From: Pseudomarimonas salicorniae
Lineage (GTDB): Bacteria > Pseudomonadota > Gammaproteobacteria > Xanthomonadales > Xanthomonadaceae
Length of the DNA stretch: 64,000 nt
Direction of reading: 5' to 3'
Assembly (NCBI RefSeq): GCF_023156535.1
Contig: NZ_JALNMH010000002.1
Span: 403,630 to 467,629 of the forward strand
A program made the position numbers and the translations under genes. This document shows, in pieces, positions 26,554-35,719 of this stretch (its first letter is position 1; each line of letters opens with the position of its first letter). The notes beneath the pieces are model-generated. The model did not search any database and had not been told where the DNA came from. It saw only the letters and a list, made by a program, of their open reading frames with translations.

Positions 26554-27690
26554 GTGAGCCAGCCGCTCCGCGTGGTGCAGCTGCTGCCGGCACTGGAGTC
26601 CGGTGGCGTCGAGCGATCCACCCTCGAAATCGCCGAGGCCCTGGTCGAGGCCGGGCACCACAGCGTGGTCGCCTCCGCCGGCGGCCGACTGGTCGAGCCC
26701 CTGCTGGCCACCGGCAGCACCCACGTCGACCTCGACCTCGGGCGCAAGTCGCCCTGGACCCTGCGGCATATCGTCAGCCTGCGCCGCCTGTTCGAGCAGC
26801 TGGAGCCGGATATCGTCCACGCACGCTCACGCCTTCCGGCCTGGGTCTGCTGGTGGGCGCTGGCCGGCATGCGCGGGCGGCGCCCGCACTTCGTGACGAC
26901 GGTGCACGGGCTGAACTCGCCAGGCCACTACAGCAGCATCATGACCCGTGGAGAGCGGGTCATATGCGTCTCGGAAACCGTCCGTGACTACGTGCTGCAG
27001 CACTACCCGGAAGTCTCCGCGCGCAAGCTGCAGACCATCCCTCGCGGCGTCGACCCGGACCATTTCTCGCACGGCTACGTGCCCGATGCCGAATGGCGAG
27101 ACCGCTTCGCGCAGGACTTCCCCCAGCTGGCCGGCGGCCGGCTGCTGACCCTGCCCGGCCGCGGCACGCGGCTGAAGGGTCATGCCGAGGCAATCACCCT
27201 GCTGGCCCGCCTGCACGCGGCCGGGATCGACGCCCGCCTGCTCCTGCTCGGAGCCGGCGACGAGGAGCGCGGCCACTATCTCGACGAGCTGTGGGACGAG
27301 GCCCGCCGCCAGGGCGTTGCCGACGTCATGGCGATCAGTCCGCCGCGCAGCGACGTGCGCGAGGTGCTGGCGCATTCCGCCCTGGTCCTGCAGCTGTCGA
27401 CCAAGCCCGAGGCCTTCGGGCGTACCGTGCTGGAGGCGCTGAGCCTGGGCCGCCCCGTGCTTGGCTTCGATCACGGCGGCGTCGGCGAGCAGCTGCGCGA
27501 ATGGTTCCCGCAGGGCGCGGTGCCGCTGGGCGATGCCACCCGCCTCGCGGTGCGCGCGATCGAGCTGCTGCGCTTCCCGCCGCGGCTGGCGCCGATCAAG
27601 GGGCCGACCAAGGCGGCCATGCAGGCCAGCACGCTGGCCCTGTACCGGGAGGTGGCGGGCCACGCCCTGGTGGGAGCCGGCCATGGCTGA
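26554..27690 (+). CDS. Glycosyltransferase family 4 protein
   Basis: A 378-residue GT-B transferase that starts at GTG 26554. The acceptor half begins VVQLLPALESGGVERSTLEI, a typical glycine loop. The donor half has LSTKPEAFGRTVLEALSLG, the E-x7-E-type nucleotide-sugar motif, and GFDHGGVGEQ. It probably adds a hexose or similar sugar to lipopolysaccharide core or another surface glycan on the cytoplasmic face. The next gene, an O-antigen-ligase-like protein, overlaps it by eight bases. The pair therefore resembles an LPS core or surface polysaccharide operon. Confidence 0.9.
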   Translation: MSQPLRVVQLLPALESGGVERSTLEIAEALVEAGHHSVVASAGGRLVEPLLATGSTHVDLDLGRKSPWTLRHIVSLRRLFEQLEPDIVHARSRLPAWVCWWALAGMRGRRPHFVTTVHGLNSPGHYSSIMTRGERVICVSETVRDYVLQHYPEVSARKLQTIPRGVDPDHFSHGYVPDAEWRDRFAQDFPQLAGGRLLTLPGRGTRLKGHAEAITLLARLHAAGIDARLLLLGAGDEERGHYLDELWDEARRQGVADVMAISPPRSDVREVLAHSALVLQLSTKPEAFGRTVLEALSLGRPVLGFDHGGVGEQLREWFPQGAVPLGDATRLAVRAIELLRFPPRLAPIKGPTKAAMQASTLALYREVAGHALVGAGHG

Positions 27691-28915
27691 GCGCCTGGCG
27701 GTCGGCCTGTTCATCGCCTGCTTCGCCCTGCTGCCCTTCGGCCGCCTGGTCGAGCTGCCGATGGCGATCGCCGCCCTGCTCGGGCTCGGCCTGCTGCGTC
27801 ACGCGCCGCGCCCCTGGGAGCGCTGGCAGCTGAACTTCGCCAGCCTGGTGTTCGCCGCCTACTGGATTCCCGAGCTGGTATCCGCCCTTGACGCCGTCGA
27901 TCTCCGCCGCAGCTGGGGCGAGGTGGCGGTCGACCTGCGCTACCTGCCGATGCTCTGGTACTTCGCCGACCGTTTGTGCGGCGACGGTGCGCAGCGCCGG
28001 GTGCAGGGCGCGCTGGCGGTCATCGTGGGCCTCTGGGTGCTCGATGCGCTGGTGCAGGCGGCCAGCGGCTGGTCGCTGGGCGGTGCCGGCAGCCAGGACC
28101 GGCTGAGTGGCATCTTTGGCGCCGACCATCTCAAGCTCGGCGCGATGGTCGCGGTGCTTGGCGTCTTCCTGCTGAACCTATCGCTGCGCTGGCATCCGCT
28201 GCTGGCCGGGCTGGCGGCGCTGGCCGTGCTGGGCGTGGTCCTGCTGGCCGGCACCCGGGCAGCCTGGATCATGCTCGCCGTGGTGCTGCTCGGCCTCGGC
28301 CTTGCCCGATTCGGCGCGCGGCGCGCCCTGCTCGGCCTGCTCGTCGCGGTCCTGCTGGGCGGCGCGCTGGGCGCGCTCGGCTATCGCAGCTCGGACAGTT
28401 TCGCCGCGCGCATCGATCGCAGCGTGGCGGTGCTCAGCGGCGACCGCGCCGGCATCGACCATGCGCTGGCCTTCCGCCTGCCGATCTGGGAGACCGCCCT
28501 CGGAATGACCGTCGCCCATCCCTTCAACGGCGTTGGCGTGCGCGGCTTCCGGGTTGCCTATGAGGAATACGCCGACGAAGACGACCGCTGGATCGGCTTC
28601 GACGGCGAGCACGGCGCGGCGCATGCCCACAACATCGTGCTCGAGCTGCTGAGCGAGACCGGCCTCGTCGGCCTGCTGGCCTGGGGCATCGCGGCCTTCG
28701 CCGCGTGGCGTGGCTGGATCTGGGCCAGCCCGGAACGCCGCGCTCTGGCCCTGGCGCCAGGCGTCGCCCTGCTCGCGATGCTGTTTCCGCTGAATACCCA
28801 CTACGCGGTCTACTCCAGCGTCTGGGGCGGGCTGCTGCTCCTGCTGGCAGCGCTCTACGCCGCTGCCCTGCGCCCGAAAGCGGGCGATTTGCCGTCGTCC
28901 GGCGCAGGAGGCTGA
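27683..28915 (+). CDS. O-antigen ligase (WaaL/Wzy-C) family protein
   Basis: A 410-residue polytopic membrane protein with about ten to twelve helices. The Wzy_C domain is indicated by LAGTRAAWIMLAVVLLGL, the IWETALGMTVAHPFNGVGVRGF loop and the AAHAHNIVLELLSETGLVG motif. The last is the conserved H-x-H-N...L segment of ligases. It would join O-antigen or other glycan to lipid A core in the periplasm, but could be a polymerase. ATG 27683 overlaps the end of the GT4 gene (stop 27690), indicating coupling. No flippase or polymerase gene accompanies it. Confidence 0.85.
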   Translation: MAERLAVGLFIACFALLPFGRLVELPMAIAALLGLGLLRHAPRPWERWQLNFASLVFAAYWIPELVSALDAVDLRRSWGEVAVDLRYLPMLWYFADRLCGDGAQRRVQGALAVIVGLWVLDALVQAASGWSLGGAGSQDRLSGIFGADHLKLGAMVAVLGVFLLNLSLRWHPLLAGLAALAVLGVVLLAGTRAAWIMLAVVLLGLGLARFGARRALLGLLVAVLLGGALGALGYRSSDSFAARIDRSVAVLSGDRAGIDHALAFRLPIWETALGMTVAHPFNGVGVRGFRVAYEEYADEDDRWIGFDGEHGAAHAHNIVLELLSETGLVGLLAWGIAAFAAWRGWIWASPERRALALAPGVALLAMLFPLNTHYAVYSSVWGGLLLLLAALYAAALRPKAGDLPSSGAGG

Positions 28916-28946
28916 CTGGCGGCCGCCGCGCGCGGCCCGCATTGGC

Positions 28947-28952
28947 TAGCAT
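28947..28952 (+). promoter_or_regulatory. Possible -10 element (TAGCAT)
   Basis: It is 27 bases before the HTTM-fusion start. A good ribosome site, GGGGAGGA, lies between. Confidence 0.3.
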
Positions 28953-28979
28953 TCGGGGACACCCTGGGGAGGAACACCG

Positions 28980-30791
28980 GTGCTGGCCCTGCTGCGTCCG
29001 CTGATTGCGATCGACCTGCGCTCGCTCGCCCTGTTCCGGGTGGTGATCGCCTTCGCCGTGCTGCTCAATGTCGGCCTGTACTGGCCCGACGCCGTGGCCC
29101 TGTTCGCCGACGAGGGCGGCCTCTACCCGCGCAGCATGGCGATGGAGGTGCAGCGCGACTTCCGCTGGAGCCCGCTGCTGATGGCTGGGCACCCGGCCTT
29201 CCTGCATGCCTTCTTCGCCCTCAATGCCCTGGCCGGCCTTGCCCTGCTGCTGGGCTGGCGCACGCGGGCGGCGACGGTGCTCTGCTGGCTCTGCGCGCTG
29301 GCCCTGAAATATCGCGCAGCGCAGTTCGTCAGCCTCGCCGATACACAGCTGCCCATCCTTCTGTTCTGGGGCATGTTCCTGCCCCTCGCAGCGCGCTTCT
29401 CGATCGACGCCGCGCTGTGCCGGCCTGAGGAGCGGCGCCGCGACGTGGCCTCGGTGGCCAGCCTCGCGGTGCTGCTCAACGTCATGTACCTGTACTTCGT
29501 CGGCGCCCTCGAGAAGACCGGCAGCAGCTGGCAGCAGGATTCGCTGGCGGTCTACTACGCGGTGACCTCGGTCGAATCCACCTCGCCCCTGGCTGCCTGG
29601 CTGGCCGCCTACCCGGGCCTCGCCGGCGCATTGACCGAGTTCGTCTACGCGGTCGAACTGGGAGCGCCCCTGCTGCTGTTCCTGCCCTTCCTCACCCAGT
29701 GGGCGAGGCTTGTCGGCGTGCCCCTGCTGATGTCCCTGCACCTGGCCTTCGTGCTCTTCCTCAGCATCGGCATCTTCCCCTGGGTCAGCCTCTCCGGGCT
29801 CTGTCTTTTCCTGCCGCCCCTGCTCTGGGACCGGCTGCTGCGCCCCTGGCTGGATCGGCCGGCGCGTCGCGGCATCGTCATGTACTTCGATCGCGGCTGC
29901 GGATTCTGCGAGAAGACCTGCCGCATCTTCCGCGCCTTTGGCATGCATCCGGACACCCGCATCGAGGTCGCCCAGGACACGCCTGCAGTGGGCGCCGTGC
30001 TCGAGCGCGAGAACAGCTGGGTGGTGCGAGGCCATGATGGCGTGCAGCGCCTGCGCTGGGACGCGGTGGCCTATGTCTGGCGGCGCTCGCCGCTGCTGGC
30101 GCCGCTCGGCTGGCTGTTCGCCCTGCCCGGGCTGCGCCAGTTCGGCAACGGGCTGTATCGGCTGATCGCGGCACTGCGCCCGGCGCTGGCCCGGCTGAGC
30201 GCCACCGCGCTGGCCTGGCAGACGCCACCCGCGTTTGCGCCGGGCAGGACTGCCTCGCTGATGCTCGCCGTGCTGATCCCGCTCAGCGCCTGGTCCTGCC
30301 TTCAGTACCCACTGAAGGACAGCCTGCCGCGCATGCCGGCCTGGGCCCGCGCCCCGCTCGACCTGCTGGCGCTGGGCCAGCGCTGGAACATGTACGCGCC
30401 CAACGCCACCCGCAGCAGCCGCTGGGTGGTCGCCGAGGGCTGGGTCGCCGGCGGCGCGCCGGTCGACGTGCTCCAGCTGAGCCGTGAAGCCCCGTCCCAT
30501 GATCGCCCCGCCGATGGCTACGCCCTGTACCGGACCTTCCGCTGGCGCAAGCTGTTCTCACGCATCGACTGGAATGAGCAGGGCCCGCGCCTTGGCGCCC
30601 TGCATTGCCGCAGCTGGAACGCCGCGCATCCCGACCTGCCCGTGCTCGGCATCCGCTACAGCGTCTACCGCCAGCGCACCGCGCCGCCGGGCAAGGCTCC
30701 CGGAGAGATCCGCAGGCTGAGGCAGTTCGAATACCTCTGCCACGACCCCGGCCGCGACGAGCTCGACGTCCTGCTCGACGAGCTGCGCTGA
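28980..30791 (+). CDS. HTTM-domain membrane protein fused to DUF393 thiol-disulfide domain
   Basis: A 603-residue protein. Residues 1-290 form a polytopic HTTM domain, related to vitamin-K-dependent gamma-carboxylase: YPRSMAMEVQRDFRWSPLL and helices such as LNVMYLYFVGALEKTG. From about residue 300 a DUF393 domain begins with YFDRGCGFCEKTC, containing a CxxC. It continues through WVVRGHDGVQRLRWDAVAYV, then another hydrophobic segment and a soluble C-terminal tail including RWNMYAPNATRSSRW. It starts at GTG 28980 after a strong ribosome site. The reaction is unknown. A redox role for the CxxC is inferred. Confidence 0.82.
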   Translation: MLALLRPLIAIDLRSLALFRVVIAFAVLLNVGLYWPDAVALFADEGGLYPRSMAMEVQRDFRWSPLLMAGHPAFLHAFFALNALAGLALLLGWRTRAATVLCWLCALALKYRAAQFVSLADTQLPILLFWGMFLPLAARFSIDAALCRPEERRRDVASVASLAVLLNVMYLYFVGALEKTGSSWQQDSLAVYYAVTSVESTSPLAAWLAAYPGLAGALTEFVYAVELGAPLLLFLPFLTQWARLVGVPLLMSLHLAFVLFLSIGIFPWVSLSGLCLFLPPLLWDRLLRPWLDRPARRGIVMYFDRGCGFCEKTCRIFRAFGMHPDTRIEVAQDTPAVGAVLERENSWVVRGHDGVQRLRWDAVAYVWRRSPLLAPLGWLFALPGLRQFGNGLYRLIAALRPALARLSATALAWQTPPAFAPGRTASLMLAVLIPLSAWSCLQYPLKDSLPRMPAWARAPLDLLALGQRWNMYAPNATRSSRWVVAEGWVAGGAPVDVLQLSREAPSHDRPADGYALYRTFRWRKLFSRIDWNEQGPRLGALHCRSWNAAHPDLPVLGIRYSVYRQRTAPPGKAPGEIRRLRQFEYLCHDPGRDELDVLLDELR

Positions 30792-30886
30792 GCCGCCGGC
30801 GACTCCGCGCCGGATACCGCCTCGCTGGCAGGGAAGGCGCCGCCGGCAGCCAGGCCCGCTTCGCCTGCCCGACGGTCGGGCACCGG

Positions 30887-30892
30887 TAGAAT
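30887..30892 (+). promoter_or_regulatory. Possible -10 element (TAGAAT)
   Basis: It is 31 bases before the start of the sodium-channel-like gene. No -35 match is evident. Confidence 0.3.
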
Positions 30893-30923
30893 GCGCCGGT
30901 TTGCCCCCCTGCCCCGGCCCGCC

Positions 30924-31733
30924 ATGACCGCCTTTCTTGCCCGACTGATCGCCCACCCGCGCACCGAGCGCTTCATCCTCGTCCTGATCCTCCTCAACGC
31001 CGTGACCCTGGGCCTGGAGACCGATGCCTCGGTCATGGCCCGGCATGGCGACCTGCTGCACCTGGTCGACAAGCTGATCCTCGCCGTGTTCGTGCTCGAG
31101 CTGCTGGCCAAGATGTGGGTGCAGCGGCTGCGCTTCTTCCGCGATGCCTGGAACCTGTTCGACTTCTTCGTGGTGGGCATCGCGCTGGTGCCCAGCACCG
31201 GCCCGCTGACCGTGCTTCGCGCGCTGCGCGTGCTGCGCGTGCTGCGCCTGATCACCATCCTGCCCTCGCTGAAACGCGTGGTGGGCGCGCTGCTGGGGGC
31301 CCTGCCCGGGATGGGGTCGATCGTCCTGCTGCTGGGGCTGATCTTCTACGTCGGCGCGGTGATGGCGACCAAGCTGTTCGGCGGCGCGTTCCCGGAGTGG
31401 TTCGGCTCGATCGGCGCCTCGCTCTACACCCTGTTCCAGATCATGACCCTGGAGTCGTGGTCGATGGGCATCGTACGCCCGGTAATGGAGGTCTACCCCC
31501 TGGCCTGGCTGTACTTCGTGCCCTTCATCCTGGCCACCAGTTTCACCGCGCTCAATCTCTTCATCGGCGTGGTGGTCAACGCCATGCAGTCGGAGATCCA
31601 GGCCGACCGCGAAGCCGCGGTCGAGGCCGCGGTCGAGCGCGGCGAGGAACCCCTGGTGGCCGAGGTCCGGGCGCTGCGCGAGGAGGTGCTGTCGTTGCGC
31701 TCGGCACTCTCGACTGCGGCACGCGGCGACTGA
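30924..31733 (+). CDS. Voltage-gated sodium channel homologue (NaChBac family)
   Basis: A 269-residue six-helix ion channel subunit, likely tetrameric. The S4 voltage sensor shows arginines at every third place in VLRALRVLRVLRLITIL. The pore loop carries the sodium-selectivity sequence TLESWS, as in NaChBac. S6 is FILATSFTALNLFIGVVVNAMQ, followed by a charged coiled-coil tail, EAAVEAAVERGEEPLVAEVRALREEVLSLRS. ATG 30924 is chosen since the upstream extension (MRRFAPLPRP) is not channel-like. It would admit sodium on depolarisation. The physiological purpose in this organism is unknown. Confidence 0.9.
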   Translation: MTAFLARLIAHPRTERFILVLILLNAVTLGLETDASVMARHGDLLHLVDKLILAVFVLELLAKMWVQRLRFFRDAWNLFDFFVVGIALVPSTGPLTVLRALRVLRVLRLITILPSLKRVVGALLGALPGMGSIVLLLGLIFYVGAVMATKLFGGAFPEWFGSIGASLYTLFQIMTLESWSMGIVRPVMEVYPLAWLYFVPFILATSFTALNLFIGVVVNAMQSEIQADREAAVEAAVERGEEPLVAEVRALREEVLSLRSALSTAARGD

Positions 31734-31762
31734 CAGCCGGCGGACCCGGCCGGCACCGTCTG

Positions 31763-31768
31763 TATGAT
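31763..31768 (+). promoter_or_regulatory. Possible -10 element (TATGAT)
   Basis: It is 27 bases before the membrane-protein start at 31796, with ribosome site AAGGAG between. A good -35 is absent. Confidence 0.35.
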
Positions 31769-31795
31769 CGCCGCTGATCCGCGAAGGAGCCAGGC

Positions 31796-33184
31796 ATGAG
31801 CGAGACCCCCGAAAGCCCGCCACGACTGCAGCTGCCCAGGCTCACCACGCCGACCTGGGAGATCGAACTGCTGATCTCGGGCGCCCTGGTGTTCTCGCTG
31901 TTCTCGCTGCGCGAGCCGCTTGAGGTGTTCTTCCGCGAAACGCTGCCGGTGGTCACCGAAGCCGTGCAGCCCCTGGTCTGGTACACCTACCTTTACGGGA
32001 AGGTGGTGCTGTTCGCGCTCATGATCACCTTCGTCCTGCACCTCGCCGCGCGGGCGCGCTGGGTGGCCCTGGTCGGCGTGCACTCGATCTATCCGCAGGG
32101 TCCGCGTTGGGACAATCTCAGCGGCGGCCCGCTGGTTCGCAAGCTCACGCGCGAACGTACCCCACGGGTGGAGGACGCGATCGAGCAGGCCGATAACCGG
32201 GCAAGCATGATCTTCGGCTACGGCATCCTCGCCGCCCAGCTTGGTCTGGTGATCCTGGCGGTGTCGCTGGCGATGTTCGGGGTGGTGGCCGTGCTCCGCG
32301 CGCTCGGCGCACCCGAGGCGGCCGAACTGTGGCTCATGGGGAGCGTGGTCGCCGTGCTGATCCTGCCGATGCTGGTCGACAAATGGCTGCTTCCGCGCCT
32401 GCGCGAGGGCCACTGGATCTCACGCGTGTGCGAGTCAGCCATGAAGCTCTCGCTGGCGCTGACATTTGGCCGCGCGCAGCAACCACTGACCGCGCTCATC
32501 ACGACCAACATCGGTGGTCGTCATGGCGCCTGGCTGCTGGTCGGCGTGCTCTATGCAGTGATCGGCCTTGCCGCACTGGACACCTTCGCCCGCATCGACC
32601 GCGAACAGCGCCTGCGCGGCGATGCGCTGGGCAAGACCAGCCGCGAGTTCGGCATCTATCCCGCCCACTACGCCGACCAGCGCGTCGGCATCTACGCCTT
32701 CAACAGCGCACCCTTCGTTGACTCCGAGATCGCCGAAGGCCCCTATCTGCGGCTGACCATCCCCTATTTCGCCAATCGTCACGACGAGTGGCTGGACAAG
32801 CACTGCCCCGAGCCAGAGGCTGCCACGAACCTTGACGAGGCCGGCGCTCGCGCCCGCCGCGAATCCCGCATGCAGCAACACCAGGCGCGCGTCGACTGTT
32901 TCGCCCACCAGTTCGACATCCGTCTGGATGGCAAACCGCTGCATGGCCTGAGCTTCCTGCGCCTGCAGCGCACCGACGACCTGCCCGACGGCATCACGAC
33001 CCTGATCGACATTCGCGATCTGACCCATGGCCACCACACGCTGCGCCTCGAATCCATCGACCTGCGCAGCCGCGAAGACAATTCCACCGCGATGGAGGGG
33101 GGCGCGGAGAAGGGGGAAGAAGGCACGGAGGTCGCCGAGACCGACGACGGCCCCGCCCCGCACGTCATCGACTTCTGGCGCTGA
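31796..33184 (+). CDS. Membrane protein of unknown function
   Basis: I do not recognise this family. It is 462 residues long with two N-terminal membrane helices (around residues 27-45 and 65-85), then helices near 145-170, 180-195 and 240-260. A long soluble C-terminal half contains HYADQRVGIYAFNSAPFV, YLRLTIPYFANRHDEWLD and an acidic tail. The C-terminal portion may face the periplasm. ATG 31796 is preceded by AAGGAG. It lies 62 bp after the sodium channel and has its own -10-like box, so cotranscription with the channel is not assured. Confidence 0.7.
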   Translation: MSETPESPPRLQLPRLTTPTWEIELLISGALVFSLFSLREPLEVFFRETLPVVTEAVQPLVWYTYLYGKVVLFALMITFVLHLAARARWVALVGVHSIYPQGPRWDNLSGGPLVRKLTRERTPRVEDAIEQADNRASMIFGYGILAAQLGLVILAVSLAMFGVVAVLRALGAPEAAELWLMGSVVAVLILPMLVDKWLLPRLREGHWISRVCESAMKLSLALTFGRAQQPLTALITTNIGGRHGAWLLVGVLYAVIGLAALDTFARIDREQRLRGDALGKTSREFGIYPAHYADQRVGIYAFNSAPFVDSEIAEGPYLRLTIPYFANRHDEWLDKHCPEPEAATNLDEAGARARRESRMQQHQARVDCFAHQFDIRLDGKPLHGLSFLRLQRTDDLPDGITTLIDIRDLTHGHHTLRLESIDLRSREDNSTAMEGGAEKGEEGTEVAETDDGPAPHVIDFWR

Positions 33185-33607
33185 GCCCGGCGTCATGGCG
33201 GGCGATTAGAAGACGCCCGGCGCGAGGAAGTGCAAACCCCCGAGGCGTCGCCTCCCCTTCGCCATGCGAGCTGACCATCCTCGCAAGCGAAGCTGGCCAT
33301 CGTGAGCGGCCGCCTCACCTGCGGATAGCGGCCCGGGGTGAGCGTTCGTGTTTGCCTTGAGGAGCCCAGAGATCAGTTCATCGACTGCATGGGTGACCAC
33401 GGATCCTTGCGCGGCTCACTACCCTTCTGGCCTGGAGTTCAACTCCAACAACCGATCACGCGGGCCGGGTCCGCGAAATCGCTTTGACATGGGCAGTGCA
33501 ATGGCGACCCCGATTCCGTGAGCGTCGAAAGAGCTCTTCTCCGCGGCGCCCGGTTGAACGGCTGACAGATACGTGACAGTAGATCCATCCTTTCGGGGAA
33601 CGCCCTG
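33185..33607. other. Gene-free stretch between convergent genes
   Basis: It is 423 bases with composition falling in GC towards the right. A 64-codon frame on the minus strand (33206-33400) has no family support and poor codon pattern. No terminator, RNA gene or repeat of the A/B/C type was found. It may be the edge of an acquired segment. Confidence 0.4.
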
Positions 33608-34891
33608 CTACATCTCACCCTGCACGCGGGGACAGAATGCTTGCGTCTGAATGGACTTCAGGGTTCCTGTGCGGTCCGCCAAACCGATAAAGGTCAGATT
33701 CGACCAGTCGTCGAAATCGTGCAGCCTGACCAGCGCACCACCGCACCGATCCTCCTCACCTGGATTCAGATCCATGATCAAGCCGAGGTCGAACCGATCG
33801 TCTCGATTCCAATCGACCGGCAGGGTGCCGCACACGCCTTCCAGCTCGTTCAGCGCCAACTCGTCAAGCATCAGCCGGGTACCGCGCGACATATCGTCCG
33901 AAGTGATATCCCCAAGTGCATCGCAATTGGCGTCCGTGCCCGTGAACTGAAATCGGTAGTTCATGAGCGAGTTGTAGTTCGGTTTCCGATTGCAATGCTC
34001 GAAACCTCCGTGGAGCAGACCCAGCATGTGCCCGATCTCATGCGCAAGGGTGCGGGTCACATTGCTTTCGGTGTTCAGGCAGTAGAGCGAGACGATCGCG
34101 TCGTCGCCAACGATCTCAGCAGCCCCGCTGCTTGCACTGCCACCGTCATAGCGGTGCGGCATCATCACGTAGCGAAAGTAGCCCAGCCTGCTGGGGGCGA
34201 AATTTGCTTGCTTTATCTCATGGAAAACCTTGTCCATGGAGCCCGGAAGGATGGCGTCGTAGCCGGTGATGCGGTTGCCTCCGGTGAGTAATCCACCTTG
34301 ACCGGAGTCGATGATCACGTTGATGCCAGTGCTCCCGTCGGCGTTAAGCGTGGAGGCAGCAGCGAACATCGATACCAGGCGCTGGACCGAGGCAGCAGTC
34401 GGCCGCTGACTGTGCAGACCGCAGTCATACTCACTCACGAACCAGTCGATCTCGACCAGCAGATCACGACGCAGGGGATGCACGCCCAGCGCACGCAGAT
34501 CGAGTCCGGTCTCGGTACCCAGGACTTCCTCGCCATCAGAAAGTCCATCGCCGTCAGTGTCTGGGTTCAGCGGGTCGGTGCCTGTCGAGGTGGCGCTGAT
34601 GAACTGACCGTCATCTGTCTCGATGCAGTCGGAGAGCCCGTCACCATCGCTGTCCACCTCACAGGCCCGAAGGGCCTCAAACCCGGCATCCATGATCTTC
34701 GAAAGACGTACCTTAACCGTCTGAGTGCGGTCACCCAGCGCTCGCAGCCCAGACTGACGCGCCGTGAAAGCAGGAAGCTCGGGTTCAACCGCCGATTGGG
34801 CCGGATTCGTGAGCATGACCAGAGCGATGGCGCACGCGAGCGAGGCACGCAACGAATCGATGGTCTGGCAGTGCGGCTGGTCCGTGTACAT
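33608..34891 (-). CDS. Secreted metzincin-type zinc metalloprotease with calcium-binding TSP3 repeats
   Basis: A 427-residue exported protein with an N-terminal hydrophobic signal (residues 14-34). Two thrombospondin type 3-like calcium loops, DSDGDGLSDCIE (80-91) and DTDGDGLSDGEE (111-122), precede the catalytic part. The metzincin signature HEIGHMLGLLH is at 284-294, matching HExxHxxGxxH. A Met-turn, SLMNY, follows about 15 residues later. It likely degrades extracellular proteins. The DNA is less GC-rich than its neighbours, suggesting acquisition. ATG 34891 is used, though an in-frame TTG a little downstream would also leave a signal peptide. Confidence 0.85.
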   Translation of the reverse strand: MYTDQPHCQTIDSLRASLACAIALVMLTNPAQSAVEPELPAFTARQSGLRALGDRTQTVKVRLSKIMDAGFEALRACEVDSDGDGLSDCIETDDGQFISATSTGTDPLNPDTDGDGLSDGEEVLGTETGLDLRALGVHPLRRDLLVEIDWFVSEYDCGLHSQRPTAASVQRLVSMFAAASTLNADGSTGINVIIDSGQGGLLTGGNRITGYDAILPGSMDKVFHEIKQANFAPSRLGYFRYVMMPHRYDGGSASSGAAEIVGDDAIVSLYCLNTESNVTRTLAHEIGHMLGLLHGGFEHCNRKPNYNSLMNYRFQFTGTDANCDALGDITSDDMSRGTRLMLDELALNELEGVCGTLPVDWNRDDRFDLGLIMDLNPGEEDRCGGALVRLHDFDDWSNLTFIGLADRTGTLKSIQTQAFCPRVQGEM

Positions 34892-35377
34892 GATGAAGTT
34901 CCGAGGACGGATTGTCAGTGGGTGGATTCGCGTTCAGCGGCCGCCATGCCGGGGCCGGAACACAGAAGGCGGCCCGTTCTTGCGTCTGGTTTGGGAGGCA
35001 TTTGACGAGGTCTGCCTCTTGAGCGGCCAGTCACCGATCTGCGGATTGCACCCCGGTCTTGGGTCGCAGATCGCTTGACCGCCTTCGCTGCATCGCAAGC
35101 GCCCGGAGGCGACGATGCGGCGGGGCCGATACATGGGTATGTAGGGCGGCGAGGGCTCAGCCCCGCGGGCGCAGGACGGGACTGCGCCAGATGGTGTGGA
35201 GTAGTTGGCTACCTTGAACGGATCATCGCAACCTGGCGGGGAGCCGTCGGTGCGGCGGGACACACCGGTTGCCAAATCCTGCTGCTTCCCGTTGGCACTC
35301 CGGCCGCGATGCCCAATCAATCAGGAAGTGTTCGGTAGTGTCCCGACTTGTGTGCAAAAGCCTTCGCAGCTTCCCCA
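34892..35377. other. Gene-free stretch between the metzincin gene and an IS remnant
   Basis: About 490 bases lack a convincing gene on either strand. Short open frames have no recognisable domains. The right part, around 35330-35370, may include an end of the neighbouring insertion sequence, but no perfect terminal repeat could be established. Confidence 0.4.
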
Positions 35378-35719
35378 TCAACCGGACGCTTCAAACGTGG
35401 AACTCCTGGCGTGGCGATCTCGCTCCTCGACTGGCGTCATGCCATCAAGTGCTTGGAGGGGGCGGTGTAAGTCGTAGTCGTTCAGGAACTCCCTGTCTGC
35501 TTCGCGGACGTCGTCCAGTTCGGCCACGAGGTACTGGTCCAGTACCTCGTCCTGGTTGAGCCGATTGAAGCGCTCGATTCGGTCGTTCTGGATCGGCTTG
35601 CCGGGCTGGATGCACTGGATCGCCATGCACTGCTGCTTTGGCCAGGAGGCGAAGGCCTCACTCGGGAACTCGGGGTCGTTGTCAGTGCGCAGGAGCAGCC
35701 TTAGGGAGACTCTGAACAA
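35378..35719 (-). pseudogene. IS3-family transposase (OrfB) remnant, N-terminally truncated
   Basis: About 110 residues match only the end of an IS3/IS407-type integrase-fold transposase. The second catalytic aspartate is in RTDNDPEF and the glutamate in QNDRIERFN. The usual tail NDYDLHRPLQALDGMTPVEE follows. A full OrfB would be about 280 residues, and the first aspartate and OrfA are missing, so the element is dead. Homology stops near 35700, next to repeat-like DNA upstream of fghA. It is the only transposase trace I could identify in the window, beside the lower-GC metzincin gene. Confidence 0.85.

Noticed and set aside
33206..33400. 64-codon minus-strand frame in the gap before the metzincin gene
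   Set aside because: It has no ribosome site, no recognisable domain and no conserved look. It is treated as non-coding.
35075..35338. Short frames between the metzincin gene and the IS3 remnant
   Set aside because: They could be IS end sequence or a degraded gene, but there is no domain, no start signal and no repeat match.
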